Shown one piece after another: positions 35,529-42,989 of a DNA stretch of 64,000 nt. The DNA is from RPQJ01 sp044226195. Lineage in GTDB: Bacteria > Pseudomonadota > Gammaproteobacteria > Steroidobacterales > Steroidobacteraceae. Position 1 is the stretch's first letter. Each line of letters begins with the position of its first letter. Location of the stretch: contig JBGAHO010000005.1 of assembly GCA_044226195.1 (NCBI GenBank), forward strand, positions 58,180 through 122,179, given 5' to 3'. The notes under the pieces are model-generated. The model ran no database searches, was not told where the DNA came from, and saw nothing but the letters and a program-made list of their open reading frames with translations. Made by a program: the position numbers and the translations under genes.

Positions 35529-37454
35529 ATGACCGACAAAGATGTCGCGATGCAATTGGCCGAGGATGCGCGCCAGGCCGAATGGGAAAACATCAGCTTC
35601 ACCGCCGAAGTCTTCAAGGGCACGTTCCGCTGGGACCTGCTGCATCCGTTTCCGGCGCAGCCGGCCGAGGACAAGCGCATCGGCGACGAGTACATCGAGA
35701 AGATCCGCCCCGTGATCGAGCAGCACATCGATCCGTGGCAGATCGACGAGGACGGCGAGTATCCGCGCGAGGCGCTCGAGGCGATGGCCGCGGTCGGGCT
35801 GTTCGGCATGAAGATCCCGAAGGAGTACGGCGGGCTCGGCCTGTCCGTCACCAATTATGCGAGGGTGCTGGCGTTCCTCGGCAGCTACTGCGCGAGCACG
35901 GTCGCCTTCGTCTCGGCGCACCAGAGCATCGGCGTGCCGCAGCCGCTGCGCGAATTCGGCACCGAGGAGCAGAAGCGCAAGTACCTGCCGCGCCTCGCGC
36001 GCGGCGAGATCTCCGCTTTTGCGCTCACCGAAGCCGGCGTCGGCTCGGATCCGGCCCGCATGGCGACCACGGCGACGCCGACGCCCGACGGCAAGTTCTA
36101 CATTCTGAATGGCGACAAGCTCTGGTGCACCAACGTCACCGATCCGAAGACGACGCTGCTCGCGGTGCTCGCGCGCACGCCGGACAAGGTGCTGCCGAAC
36201 GGCAAGACGCTGCCGCAGATCTCCTGCTTCGTGGTCGAGACCGCGTGGCCGGGCGTCGAGCGCGTGCGGCGCTCGCGCTTCATGGGACTGCGCGGCATCG
36301 CGAACGGCATCGTCGCGTTCAACGGAGTGAAGGTGCCGGCCGAGAACCTGATCGGCAAGCCGGGCGAAGGCCTGAAGATCGCGCTCGCGACGCTCAACGT
36401 CGGCCGGCTCGGCATCCCGGCGGCGGCGGTGGGCGGCGCCATGGCGCTCGTCGACGACGCGCGCTGGTGGACGTCCACCCGCCAGCAGTGGGGCCAGCCG
36501 GTCGGCAAGCACCAGGCCGTCGCGAAGATGATCTCCACGTACATGGCCCAGCTGTTCGCGATGAAGGCGATGGTGAACGTGGCCTGCGCCTTCGCCGATC
36601 ACAAGAACGCCGACATCCGCCTCGAGGCGGCCGCGGCCAAGTACTTCTGCTCCGAGACGCTGTGGAAGATGTACGACGACTACGTGCAGGTGCGCGGCGG
36701 TCGCGGCTACGAGCGCGCGAAGTCGCTGTACGAGCGCGGCGAGCGCCCGACGGCCGTCGAGATGGCGCTGCGCGATGCGCGCATCAACCGCATCTTCGAA
36801 GGCTCCTCGCAGGTGATGCACCTGATCATGGCGCGCGAGGCGCTCGACACGCACTTCAAGCTCGTGATGCCGATCCTGCAGCCGAAGCCCGGCCAGAAGG
36901 TGAGCAAGAGCGAGGCGATGATGAAGGCGGCGGGGTTCTATTCGAGCTGGCTGCCGAAGCTGTTCCTGCCCGAAACCGCCCACCTCGAGGCGCGTCACCT
37001 CAACGAGCGCAACCGCAAGCACCTCGCGTACGCGGCAAAGGCGAGCAAGCTGCTCGCGCGCCGGCTGTTCTCGACCATGGCCAAGTTCGGCCCGAAGCTC
37101 GAGAAGGAGCAGATCATCCTCGGCAACTTCGTCGACATCGGCGTCGACCTGTTCGTGATGGGCTCGACGTTGTCGTATGCCGACCACCTGACCGGCCAGG
37201 CGCCGGACGACCAGACGCCGCAGGAACTGGCCGACCTGTACTGCCGCGAGGCGCGTCGTCGCATCGAGTCGAACTTCCGGGCGGTGAAGAGCAACTTCAA
37301 TCGGTCGTACACACGGGTGTCGGACCTGCTGATGGAGGGTCGGCTGGGCTGGCTGGCCGAGGGCGCCGCCGACCCGATTCCGCCGAAGTATCGCGACTGG
37401 CAGAAAAACGGCTACGAGCACCCGCAGGCCGAGGACCCTAAGCAGGCGGCGTGA
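35529..37454 (+). CDS. long acyl-CoA dehydrogenase, VLCAD-like
   Basis: A 641-residue flavoenzyme, about 250 residues longer than ordinary acyl-CoA dehydrogenases. The catalytic domain (about 60-440) has the LTEAGVGSDPARM motif, the RSRFMGLRGIANG segment, the VRGGRGYERA motif and RIFEGSSQVM with the catalytic Glu at 424. A C-terminal region (445-641) is helical with a basic KHLAYAAKASKLLARR stretch, like the membrane-associated extension of very-long-chain enzymes. ATG 35529 is chosen for the GAGG 6 nt upstream; an ATG at 35505 in the same frame is less likely. It lies downstream of fadBA and would feed it with enoyl-CoA. Confidence 0.92.
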   Translation: MTDKDVAMQLAEDARQAEWENISFTAEVFKGTFRWDLLHPFPAQPAEDKRIGDEYIEKIRPVIEQHIDPWQIDEDGEYPREALEAMAAVGLFGMKIPKEYGGLGLSVTNYARVLAFLGSYCASTVAFVSAHQSIGVPQPLREFGTEEQKRKYLPRLARGEISAFALTEAGVGSDPARMATTATPTPDGKFYILNGDKLWCTNVTDPKTTLLAVLARTPDKVLPNGKTLPQISCFVVETAWPGVERVRRSRFMGLRGIANGIVAFNGVKVPAENLIGKPGEGLKIALATLNVGRLGIPAAAVGGAMALVDDARWWTSTRQQWGQPVGKHQAVAKMISTYMAQLFAMKAMVNVACAFADHKNADIRLEAAAAKYFCSETLWKMYDDYVQVRGGRGYERAKSLYERGERPTAVEMALRDARINRIFEGSSQVMHLIMAREALDTHFKLVMPILQPKPGQKVSKSEAMMKAAGFYSSWLPKLFLPETAHLEARHLNERNRKHLAYAAKASKLLARRLFSTMAKFGPKLEKEQIILGNFVDIGVDLFVMGSTLSYADHLTGQAPDDQTPQELADLYCREARRRIESNFRAVKSNFNRSYTRVSDLLMEGRLGWLAEGAADPIPPKYRDWQKNGYEHPQAEDPKQAA

Positions 37455-37479
37455 GCTCCGGGGGTGCCGGCGCGGGCGC

Positions 37480-38214
37480 TCAGGCGTCCGCGCCCGGCAA
37501 CCCGCAGGGTGCGGACTCGCGGATCAGGCGCACCACTTCGGCGGGGTCGTCGGCGAGGGTGATGAACTCCAGATCCGCCGGCGCGATGGTGCCTTCCTGG
37601 AGCATGGCGTCCGTCACGAACGCCACGAACTTCTGCCAGAACGCCTTGCCGCACGCGATCAGCGGGAAGCGGTCGATCTTGCGGTTCTGGATCAGGGTGG
37701 CGATCTCGAACGCCTCGTCGAGCGTGCCGAACCCGCCCGGCATCACCACGAACGCGCACGAGTACTTCACCAGCATCACCTTGCGGGCGAAGAAGTGCTC
37801 GAACTGGATGAACTTGTCGAGATAGGCATTCGTGCGCTGCTCGCGCGGCAGCGTGATGTTGCAGCCGAGGCTGAGGCCGCCCGCTTCCTTCGCGCCGCGG
37901 TTCGCGGCCTCCATGATCCCGCCTCCGCCGCCGGTCATGACGGCGTAGCCGGCACCCGCCAGTTCGCGTCCGATCTCGCGCGCGAGGCGGTAGTAGTGGT
38001 GGTCCTCGGCGAAGCGTGCCGAGCCGAACACCGTGACGCAGGGCTGCTCGAAGTCGAAGCTCTCGAAGCCCTGCAGGAACTCGAGGAAGAAGCGCACCGC
38101 GCTCTCGAGGTCGGCCTCGCGATTGCGCCGTCCCGCGAGGAACAGCTTCTCCGCGCCCTCGACCTGCCGCAGCAGCGAGCGGTCCGGGCCGGGTACCACG
38201 ATGCGGTCGGTCAT
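37480..38214 (-). CDS. LOG-family protein (TIGR00730-like)
   Basis: A 244-residue Rossmann-fold protein of the family once called lysine decarboxylase-like. Many members are nucleoside 5'-monophosphate phosphoribohydrolases (LONELY GUY) that release cytokinin-type bases, or PpnN-like nucleosidases. The family signature PGGFGTLDEAFE is near residue 161, and the phosphate-binding GGGGGIMEAANRGA is near residue 96. It has a 60-residue N-terminal extension beyond the short plant-type LOG. It is 58 bases downstream of the AsmA gene on the same strand, probably in one operon, and the link between the two is not understood. Confidence 0.88.
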   Translation of the reverse strand: MTDRIVVPGPDRSLLRQVEGAEKLFLAGRRNREADLESAVRFFLEFLQGFESFDFEQPCVTVFGSARFAEDHHYYRLAREIGRELAGAGYAVMTGGGGGIMEAANRGAKEAGGLSLGCNITLPREQRTNAYLDKFIQFEHFFARKVMLVKYSCAFVVMPGGFGTLDEAFEIATLIQNRKIDRFPLIACGKAFWQKFVAFVTDAMLQEGTIAPADLEFITLADDPAEVVRLIRESAPCGLPGADA

Positions 38215-38272
38215 GCTGTCCTACTTACACCGGCGCCAACCCGCTGCCTAGCCGCAGGGGCCGCAGGACGCG

Positions 38273-40348
38273 TCAGCGCGGGAGCAGCTTGCGGAGCTTT
38301 TTCTTCGCGCTGCCGCCGAGCGGCTCGGTCACCACGCTCTTCGCCACGGCCCCGAGCAGGGCGGTGACGTCCGGCTGCACCTGGGGCTGGTCGATCCGGC
38401 CGCCGACCCGCACCGGGATCTTCGCGCCCTCGATGCGGCTCACCTTGATGCCGAGCACGCGGCCCGGCGGCAGCTTCAGCAGGCGGGCCGTCAGGTCGAG
38501 ATCGAGGCGGTTGCGACCGAAGTCCACGTTGCCGTCGCCGTGGACCCTGAGGAAGTCGCTTGCGAACTCCAGGCGCTCGTTGCGCAGCGTCTGCTGGCCG
38601 AGCGTGCCGCGGCCATACAGCCGCTGGAACGGCGTGCGGCCGGTGCCGTTCCCGGCCGGTGCGGACTTGCCCTGCGCGGTCGCGATGCCCTTCTCGATCT
38701 CGTGCCAAAGGTCGGCGCCGATCAGCGTGCCGTTCTCCACGGAGAGGTCGAACGTGCCGACGGCGCCGCGCAGCATTTCGCGCACTTCGAACCCACCGAG
38801 CGTCAGGTCGATCGCCGCGCGCCCGCGTCCCTGCAACTGGCGGACGCCGACCAGCTGGCCCAGCATCTGGCCGACGTCGACGTCGGCGAAGTTCTCCTGC
38901 AGCCGCACCGCGGGCCGGCTGCCGCGTACGTCGACGCGCAAATGCGTGGTGGTCCGCCCACCGAACGCGCGTGCCGCCACCGGGTCGGCGACCAGCACTC
39001 CGTCGTGCGCCGTGAACCGACTCTGCACGTCCTGGTAGGTCACGCCGCCGGCGATCAGCTGCCCCAGCGCGAGCGAGCCTTCGACGTCGAGTCGGCGCAG
39101 CGCCGCGAGATTGCGCTCGCGTGCCTGCGCGACTTCGGGCGATTGCGGCGGCGGCGCGGCCGCGGGCACAGCTCCGGGCGCCGGCGGCGGCGGCAGGTAG
39201 CGATCGACATTCGCCCGGTCGCAACGCAGGTCGAAGCGCAGCCGACGCAGGGCGAAGTCGGGGACCGCGATCTCGCCCTGCAGATGGGCGCCGTCGAGCG
39301 TGAAGTCCAGCGCGCCGAGTCGCAGGCCGCTCCTCGCCGCATACTCGAGCTGCGTGCTGCCCTCGACCTGGGACAGGGCCTGGGCGTCGCGCGGCCGCAG
39401 GCCGCCGATGCCGAGCGCCTCGAACAACTGGCGCGGCTTGCCCTCGCGCACCTGCAGGGGACCGGTGACCGTCGGCCCGTGTTCGCCCTGCAGGACCTGC
39501 AGGGTCGTGCGCACCGTCATTCCGGGGAGCCGTGCCTCGAGGTCGTCGATCTGCAGATTGCGCGACGCATCGTCCATCGCGATGCGCGGCGTACGCACTT
39601 CGACCGGCAGGCCCGCGGCCTGCGGTCCGATGCCTGCGAGCTGCATCCTGCCGTCGATGCGGCGCAGTTGCGCCTTGCCCGGCATCGTGAGGTCGATCTG
39701 CACGCCGAGGTCGAAGCGCCCGATCGCCCGCCCGTTGCGCGTGACGTGCAGGCGGGTCCGCGCGTCGACCGGCACGCCTTTCGCCAGCCGGCCCATCTCG
39801 ATGTCCCAGTGCTCGACGAGGTAGTGGCTGTCCGCCTGGTGGTCGTCGAAAGCAACCCGGGAATCCTTGAGTTCGAGGCTCGCGATGCTGAACTCGAACG
39901 GTCGCCCGGCGGTCCGCGGCTCCTTCGGTTGCGTGTCGCGCCGCCCCAACTGCTCGAGCATGTCGGACCAGTTGTTGGCCCCGGTCGCATCGACCTGCAG
40001 GTGCAGCTGCAGCCCGTCCACGGTGACGCGCCCGACCTCCACGCGGTGCTGCGTGAGCAGCGGCCACAACCGGACGCCGACGCGGGCCTCGCGGATCGAC
40101 GCGAACGGGACCGCGCCGAACCCGGGCCGGTTGGCGATCGAGGCGGCCCCGGTCTCCACGGCCAGCCACGGCAGCAGGCTCACGGACAGCCGGCCGGTGA
40201 GGTGGAGTTCGCGCCCCGTAGCGCGGTGGAAGGCCGCCTCGGCGTCGCCGCGGTAATCATTGGGATCGAACCACAGCCCGATCGACACGACCGCGAGGCC
40301 GATGAGCCCGATCATGACGGCGAGCGCGATGAGCAGGGTCTTCTTCAA
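38273..40348 (-). CDS. AsmA-family inner-membrane-anchored protein
   Basis: A 691-residue protein with one N-terminal membrane helix (residues 4-26) and a large periplasmic part. The FDPNDYRGDAEAAFHRATGRELHLTGRLSVSLLPW opening is the classic AsmA N-terminus, and a C-terminal AsmA_2-like segment (RGRAAIDLTLGGFE...GTFDLSVENGTLIGADLW) is present. AsmA-like proteins are repeating-beta-groove bridges thought to move phospholipids from inner to outer membrane. The Ala-Pro-Gln-rich linker near residue 390 separates two halves. It is the first gene of the leftward unit with the LOG-family gene. Length fits AsmA (about 617) more than the 1000-residue YhdP or TamB. Confidence 0.9.
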   Translation of the reverse strand: MKKTLLIALAVMIGLIGLAVVSIGLWFDPNDYRGDAEAAFHRATGRELHLTGRLSVSLLPWLAVETGAASIANRPGFGAVPFASIREARVGVRLWPLLTQHRVEVGRVTVDGLQLHLQVDATGANNWSDMLEQLGRRDTQPKEPRTAGRPFEFSIASLELKDSRVAFDDHQADSHYLVEHWDIEMGRLAKGVPVDARTRLHVTRNGRAIGRFDLGVQIDLTMPGKAQLRRIDGRMQLAGIGPQAAGLPVEVRTPRIAMDDASRNLQIDDLEARLPGMTVRTTLQVLQGEHGPTVTGPLQVREGKPRQLFEALGIGGLRPRDAQALSQVEGSTQLEYAARSGLRLGALDFTLDGAHLQGEIAVPDFALRRLRFDLRCDRANVDRYLPPPPAPGAVPAAAPPPQSPEVAQARERNLAALRRLDVEGSLALGQLIAGGVTYQDVQSRFTAHDGVLVADPVAARAFGGRTTTHLRVDVRGSRPAVRLQENFADVDVGQMLGQLVGVRQLQGRGRAAIDLTLGGFEVREMLRGAVGTFDLSVENGTLIGADLWHEIEKGIATAQGKSAPAGNGTGRTPFQRLYGRGTLGQQTLRNERLEFASDFLRVHGDGNVDFGRNRLDLDLTARLLKLPPGRVLGIKVSRIEGAKIPVRVGGRIDQPQVQPDVTALLGAVAKSVVTEPLGGSAKKKLRKLLPR

Positions 40349-40445
40349 CGTGGCCCGGTCCCGTGACTGTGGAAGCTAGGCGCGGACGTCCCGGCTCCGG
40401 CAATATAGCGCTCCCACCCAGAGGCAGACAGGGAGCGGCGCGACC

Positions 40446-40823
40446 ATGATCGGCTACGTGACCCTCGGAACGAACGACATCCAGCGAGCAGCAGGCTTCT
40501 ACGACTCGCTGCTCGGTCTCATCGGCGCCGGCCGCTTCATGGAGGCGGACAACTTCATCGCCTGGGCCGTCGCCCCGGACAAGCCGTCGCTCGGCGTGAT
40601 CAAGCCGTACGACGGCAAGCCGGCCACGGTCGGCAACGGCACGATGATCTCCCTCGTGGTCGACAGCGCCGAAAAGGTGCAGGCCGTGCACGCCCGCGCG
40701 CTCGAACTCGGCGGCAAGGACGAAGGCGCACCGGGCCCGCGCGGCACCGGCGGCTTCTACGCCGCGTACTTCCGCGACCTCGACGGCAACAAGCTGAACT
40801 GCTTCTGCTTCAAGCCGGCCTGA
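40446..40823 (+). CDS. VOC-family (glyoxalase/bleomycin resistance fold) protein
   Basis: A 125-residue single-domain protein with the two beta-alpha-beta-beta-beta repeats of the vicinal oxygen chelate fold. It opens MIGYVTLGTNDIQRAAGFYDSLLG, the usual first strand and helix, and ends with FYAAYFRDLDGNKLNCFCF, the usual DPDGN-like turn. Potential metal ligands are fewer than in glyoxalase I, since the N-terminal His is Tyr/Thr here, so it may not be an isomerase. Such proteins are often annotated as lactoylglutathione lyase-like without proof. It sits alone between AsmA (divergent) and the isoaspartyl dipeptidase gene, 58 bases ahead of the latter. Confidence 0.85.
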   Translation: MIGYVTLGTNDIQRAAGFYDSLLGLIGAGRFMEADNFIAWAVAPDKPSLGVIKPYDGKPATVGNGTMISLVVDSAEKVQAVHARALELGGKDEGAPGPRGTGGFYAAYFRDLDGNKLNCFCFKPA

Positions 40824-40881
40824 GGCGGCGCGCCGACCACCGCCTGCGCCTCGCCACCGCCCCGGACTCGATCCAGGCATC

Positions 40882-42066
40882 GTGCTGCTGATCCGACATG
40901 CCGACGTCTACGCGCCGCGCCCGCTCGGCGTGCGTGACCTGCTGGTGGGGGGCGGCCGGGTCCTCTGGATGGGCGAGCCCGGCGCGCTGCCGGAATTGCC
41001 GTCCGCGCTTCGGGCCGACGCCGAGGTGCTCGATCTCGGCGGCCTGCGCCTGATTCCCGGGCTCATCGACTGCCACGTGCACGTCACCGGCGGCGGTGGC
41101 GAGGCTGGCTTTCGCACTCGCGTGCCTCCCGTGCCGCTCACGAAGTTCACGCGCGCCGGCGTCACCTCGGTGGTCGGCCTGCTCGGCACCGATGACGTCG
41201 CGCGAGGGCCCCGCGGCCTGCTCGCGACGACCCACGCCCTGCGCGAGGAAGGCCTCAATGCCTGGGCCTATGCGGGCGGATACCACGTTCCGCCGGCGAA
41301 CCTCACGGGCAGCGTGCGCAGCGATCTCGTGCTGTTCGAGCCGCTCATCGGCATCGGCGAGGTCGCCATCAGCGACCACCGCTCGAGCCAGCCCACGCTC
41401 GACGAGATCCTGAGGCTCGCGGCCGACGCGCACGTCGCCGGCCTGATGACGGGCAAGGCGGGCGTGCTGCACCTGCATCTCGGCGACGGACCGCGCGGAC
41501 TCGACCTCGTGCGTCGCGCGCTGTCCACCAGCGAGTTGCCGGCGCGCGTGTTCCACCCGACGCACGTGAACCGTCGCAAGGCGCTGTTCGAGGAAGCCGT
41601 CGAACTCGCCCGCTCCGGCTGCACCGTCGACATCACCGCGTTCCCGGTCGAGGAGGGCGAGGACGCCTGGTCCGCGGCCGACGCGCTGCGCCGCTATCTC
41701 GCGAGCGGCGCCCCGCCGGATCGCGTGACCGTCAGTTCGGACGCGGGCGGATGCCTGCCGTGCTTCGACGCGGACGGGCGCGTGACGCACATGGACGTCG
41801 GTGCGGCGGGCGCCTTGCTCGAGACCCTCGCGGAACTGGTGGCCGGCGGCCTGCCGCTCGCGACCGTGCTGCCGGCATTTACCTTAAATCCGGCCCACCT
41901 GCTGCGCCTGGCCGGCAAGGGGCGCATCGAAACGGGTGCCGATGCCGATCTGGTGGCACTGGACGCGACAGGCGCCGCGGATACCGTCATCATTCGCGGC
42001 AGCGTGCACGTGCGCGGCCGGGTGGCCGTGCGCCGCGGCACGTTCGAGAACCCCGAGGAGCTTTGA
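40882..42066 (+). CDS. iadA: isoaspartyl (beta-aspartyl) dipeptidase
   Basis: A 394-residue zinc amidohydrolase. The first metal motif is IDCHVHVTGGGGE, and the HLHLGDGPRGLDLV segment supplies further histidines. The FHPTHVNR motif and the catalytic Asp in VSSDAGGCLP follow, all as in IadA. The GTG start opens LLIRHADVYAPRPLG. It overlaps the cyanophycinase gene by one base (TGATG). Cyanophycinase releases beta-Asp-Arg dipeptides, and an isoaspartyl dipeptidase is exactly the enzyme needed to split them into aspartate and arginine, so this gene completes the degradation arm of the cyanophycin locus. Recognition is good from motifs and context. Confidence 0.92.
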   Translation: MLLIRHADVYAPRPLGVRDLLVGGGRVLWMGEPGALPELPSALRADAEVLDLGGLRLIPGLIDCHVHVTGGGGEAGFRTRVPPVPLTKFTRAGVTSVVGLLGTDDVARGPRGLLATTHALREEGLNAWAYAGGYHVPPANLTGSVRSDLVLFEPLIGIGEVAISDHRSSQPTLDEILRLAADAHVAGLMTGKAGVLHLHLGDGPRGLDLVRRALSTSELPARVFHPTHVNRRKALFEEAVELARSGCTVDITAFPVEEGEDAWSAADALRRYLASGAPPDRVTVSSDAGGCLPCFDADGRVTHMDVGAAGALLETLAELVAGGLPLATVLPAFTLNPAHLLRLAGKGRIETGADADLVALDATGAADTVIIRGSVHVRGRVAVRRGTFENPEEL

Positions 42067-42905
42067 TGCCGAGCCAAGTCCCCGACGGAGGCACCCGCGG
42101 TTGGATCATTCCGATCGGCGGCGCCGAGAACAAGGAAAACGACCGCCACATCCTCGAGCGCTTCGTGCGCGTCTCGGGCGGGCCGGACGCGGACATCGTC
42201 GTCATCCCGACCGCCAGCCGCCTCCACGAGACGGGACCCCGTTACGAGAAGCTGTTCCGCGACCTCGGCGCCGAGCGCGTCTCGGTGATGGACTTCGACA
42301 CGCGACGCGACTGCCAGGAGCCCGGGCGGCTCGAGCGGCTCGAGCAGGCGAGCGGCATCTTCTTCACCGGAGGCAACCAGCTGCGGCTCACGACGCTGCT
42401 CGGCGGCACGCCGGTCGCCAAGCTCATCCGCGTGCGCAACGCGCACGGCGTCACCGTCGGCGGCACGAGCGCGGGCGCGAGCATCCTCTCGGAGCACATG
42501 ATCGCGTTCGGCGACGAGGGCTCCTCCGTCATCTCGGGCAGCGTGCGCCTCGCGCCGGGCCTCGGGCTCACCAACCGTTTCATCATCGACCAGCATTTCC
42601 GCCAGCGCGACCGGCTCGGGCGCCTGCTCACGGCGCTGGCCTACAACCCGTTCGCGGTCGGCATCGGTCTCGACGAGGACACGGCCGCTTTCATTGGCCC
42701 CGACGAGACGGTCGAGGTCGAGGGCAGCGGCGGCGTCACCATCGTGGATGCCTCCGACGTCGCGTTCTCCTCGATGGACAACGTCAGCGAGGGCCAGCCG
42801 GTCTGCCTGCTCGGCCTGAAGCTGCACATCCTCGTGGCCGGCGCGACGTTCAACCTGCACACGCGGCAGGCGCGGGCCGGGTCGCTGGCCCCGACGAAGG
42901 AATAA
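42066..42905 (+). CDS. cphB: cyanophycinase
   Basis: A 279-residue serine exopeptidase of family S51 that degrades cyanophycin to beta-Asp-Arg dipeptides. The nucleophile is Ser135 in TVGGTSAGASILSE. The FFTGGNQLRLT motif near residue 100 and the IIDQHFRQRDRLGRL motif near 178 are characteristic of cyanophycinases. There is no signal peptide, so it acts on intracellular granules. Its start overlaps the iadA stop, and cphA follows after 84 bases, so degradation and synthesis genes share a transcript order. Length agrees with the cyanobacterial enzyme (about 270). Confidence 0.94.
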   Translation: MPSQVPDGGTRGWIIPIGGAENKENDRHILERFVRVSGGPDADIVVIPTASRLHETGPRYEKLFRDLGAERVSVMDFDTRRDCQEPGRLERLEQASGIFFTGGNQLRLTTLLGGTPVAKLIRVRNAHGVTVGGTSAGASILSEHMIAFGDEGSSVISGSVRLAPGLGLTNRFIIDQHFRQRDRLGRLLTALAYNPFAVGIGLDEDTAAFIGPDETVEVEGSGGVTIVDASDVAFSSMDNVSEGQPVCLLGLKLHILVAGATFNLHTRQARAGSLAPTKE

Positions 42906-42989
42906 TCCGGTCGGGGCGTTCCAGCCCTCGACCGCGGCGGTGTGGCGTTCCGTCCGGGGCACCGGACGGTCTGGGGAGTACAAAGGAAC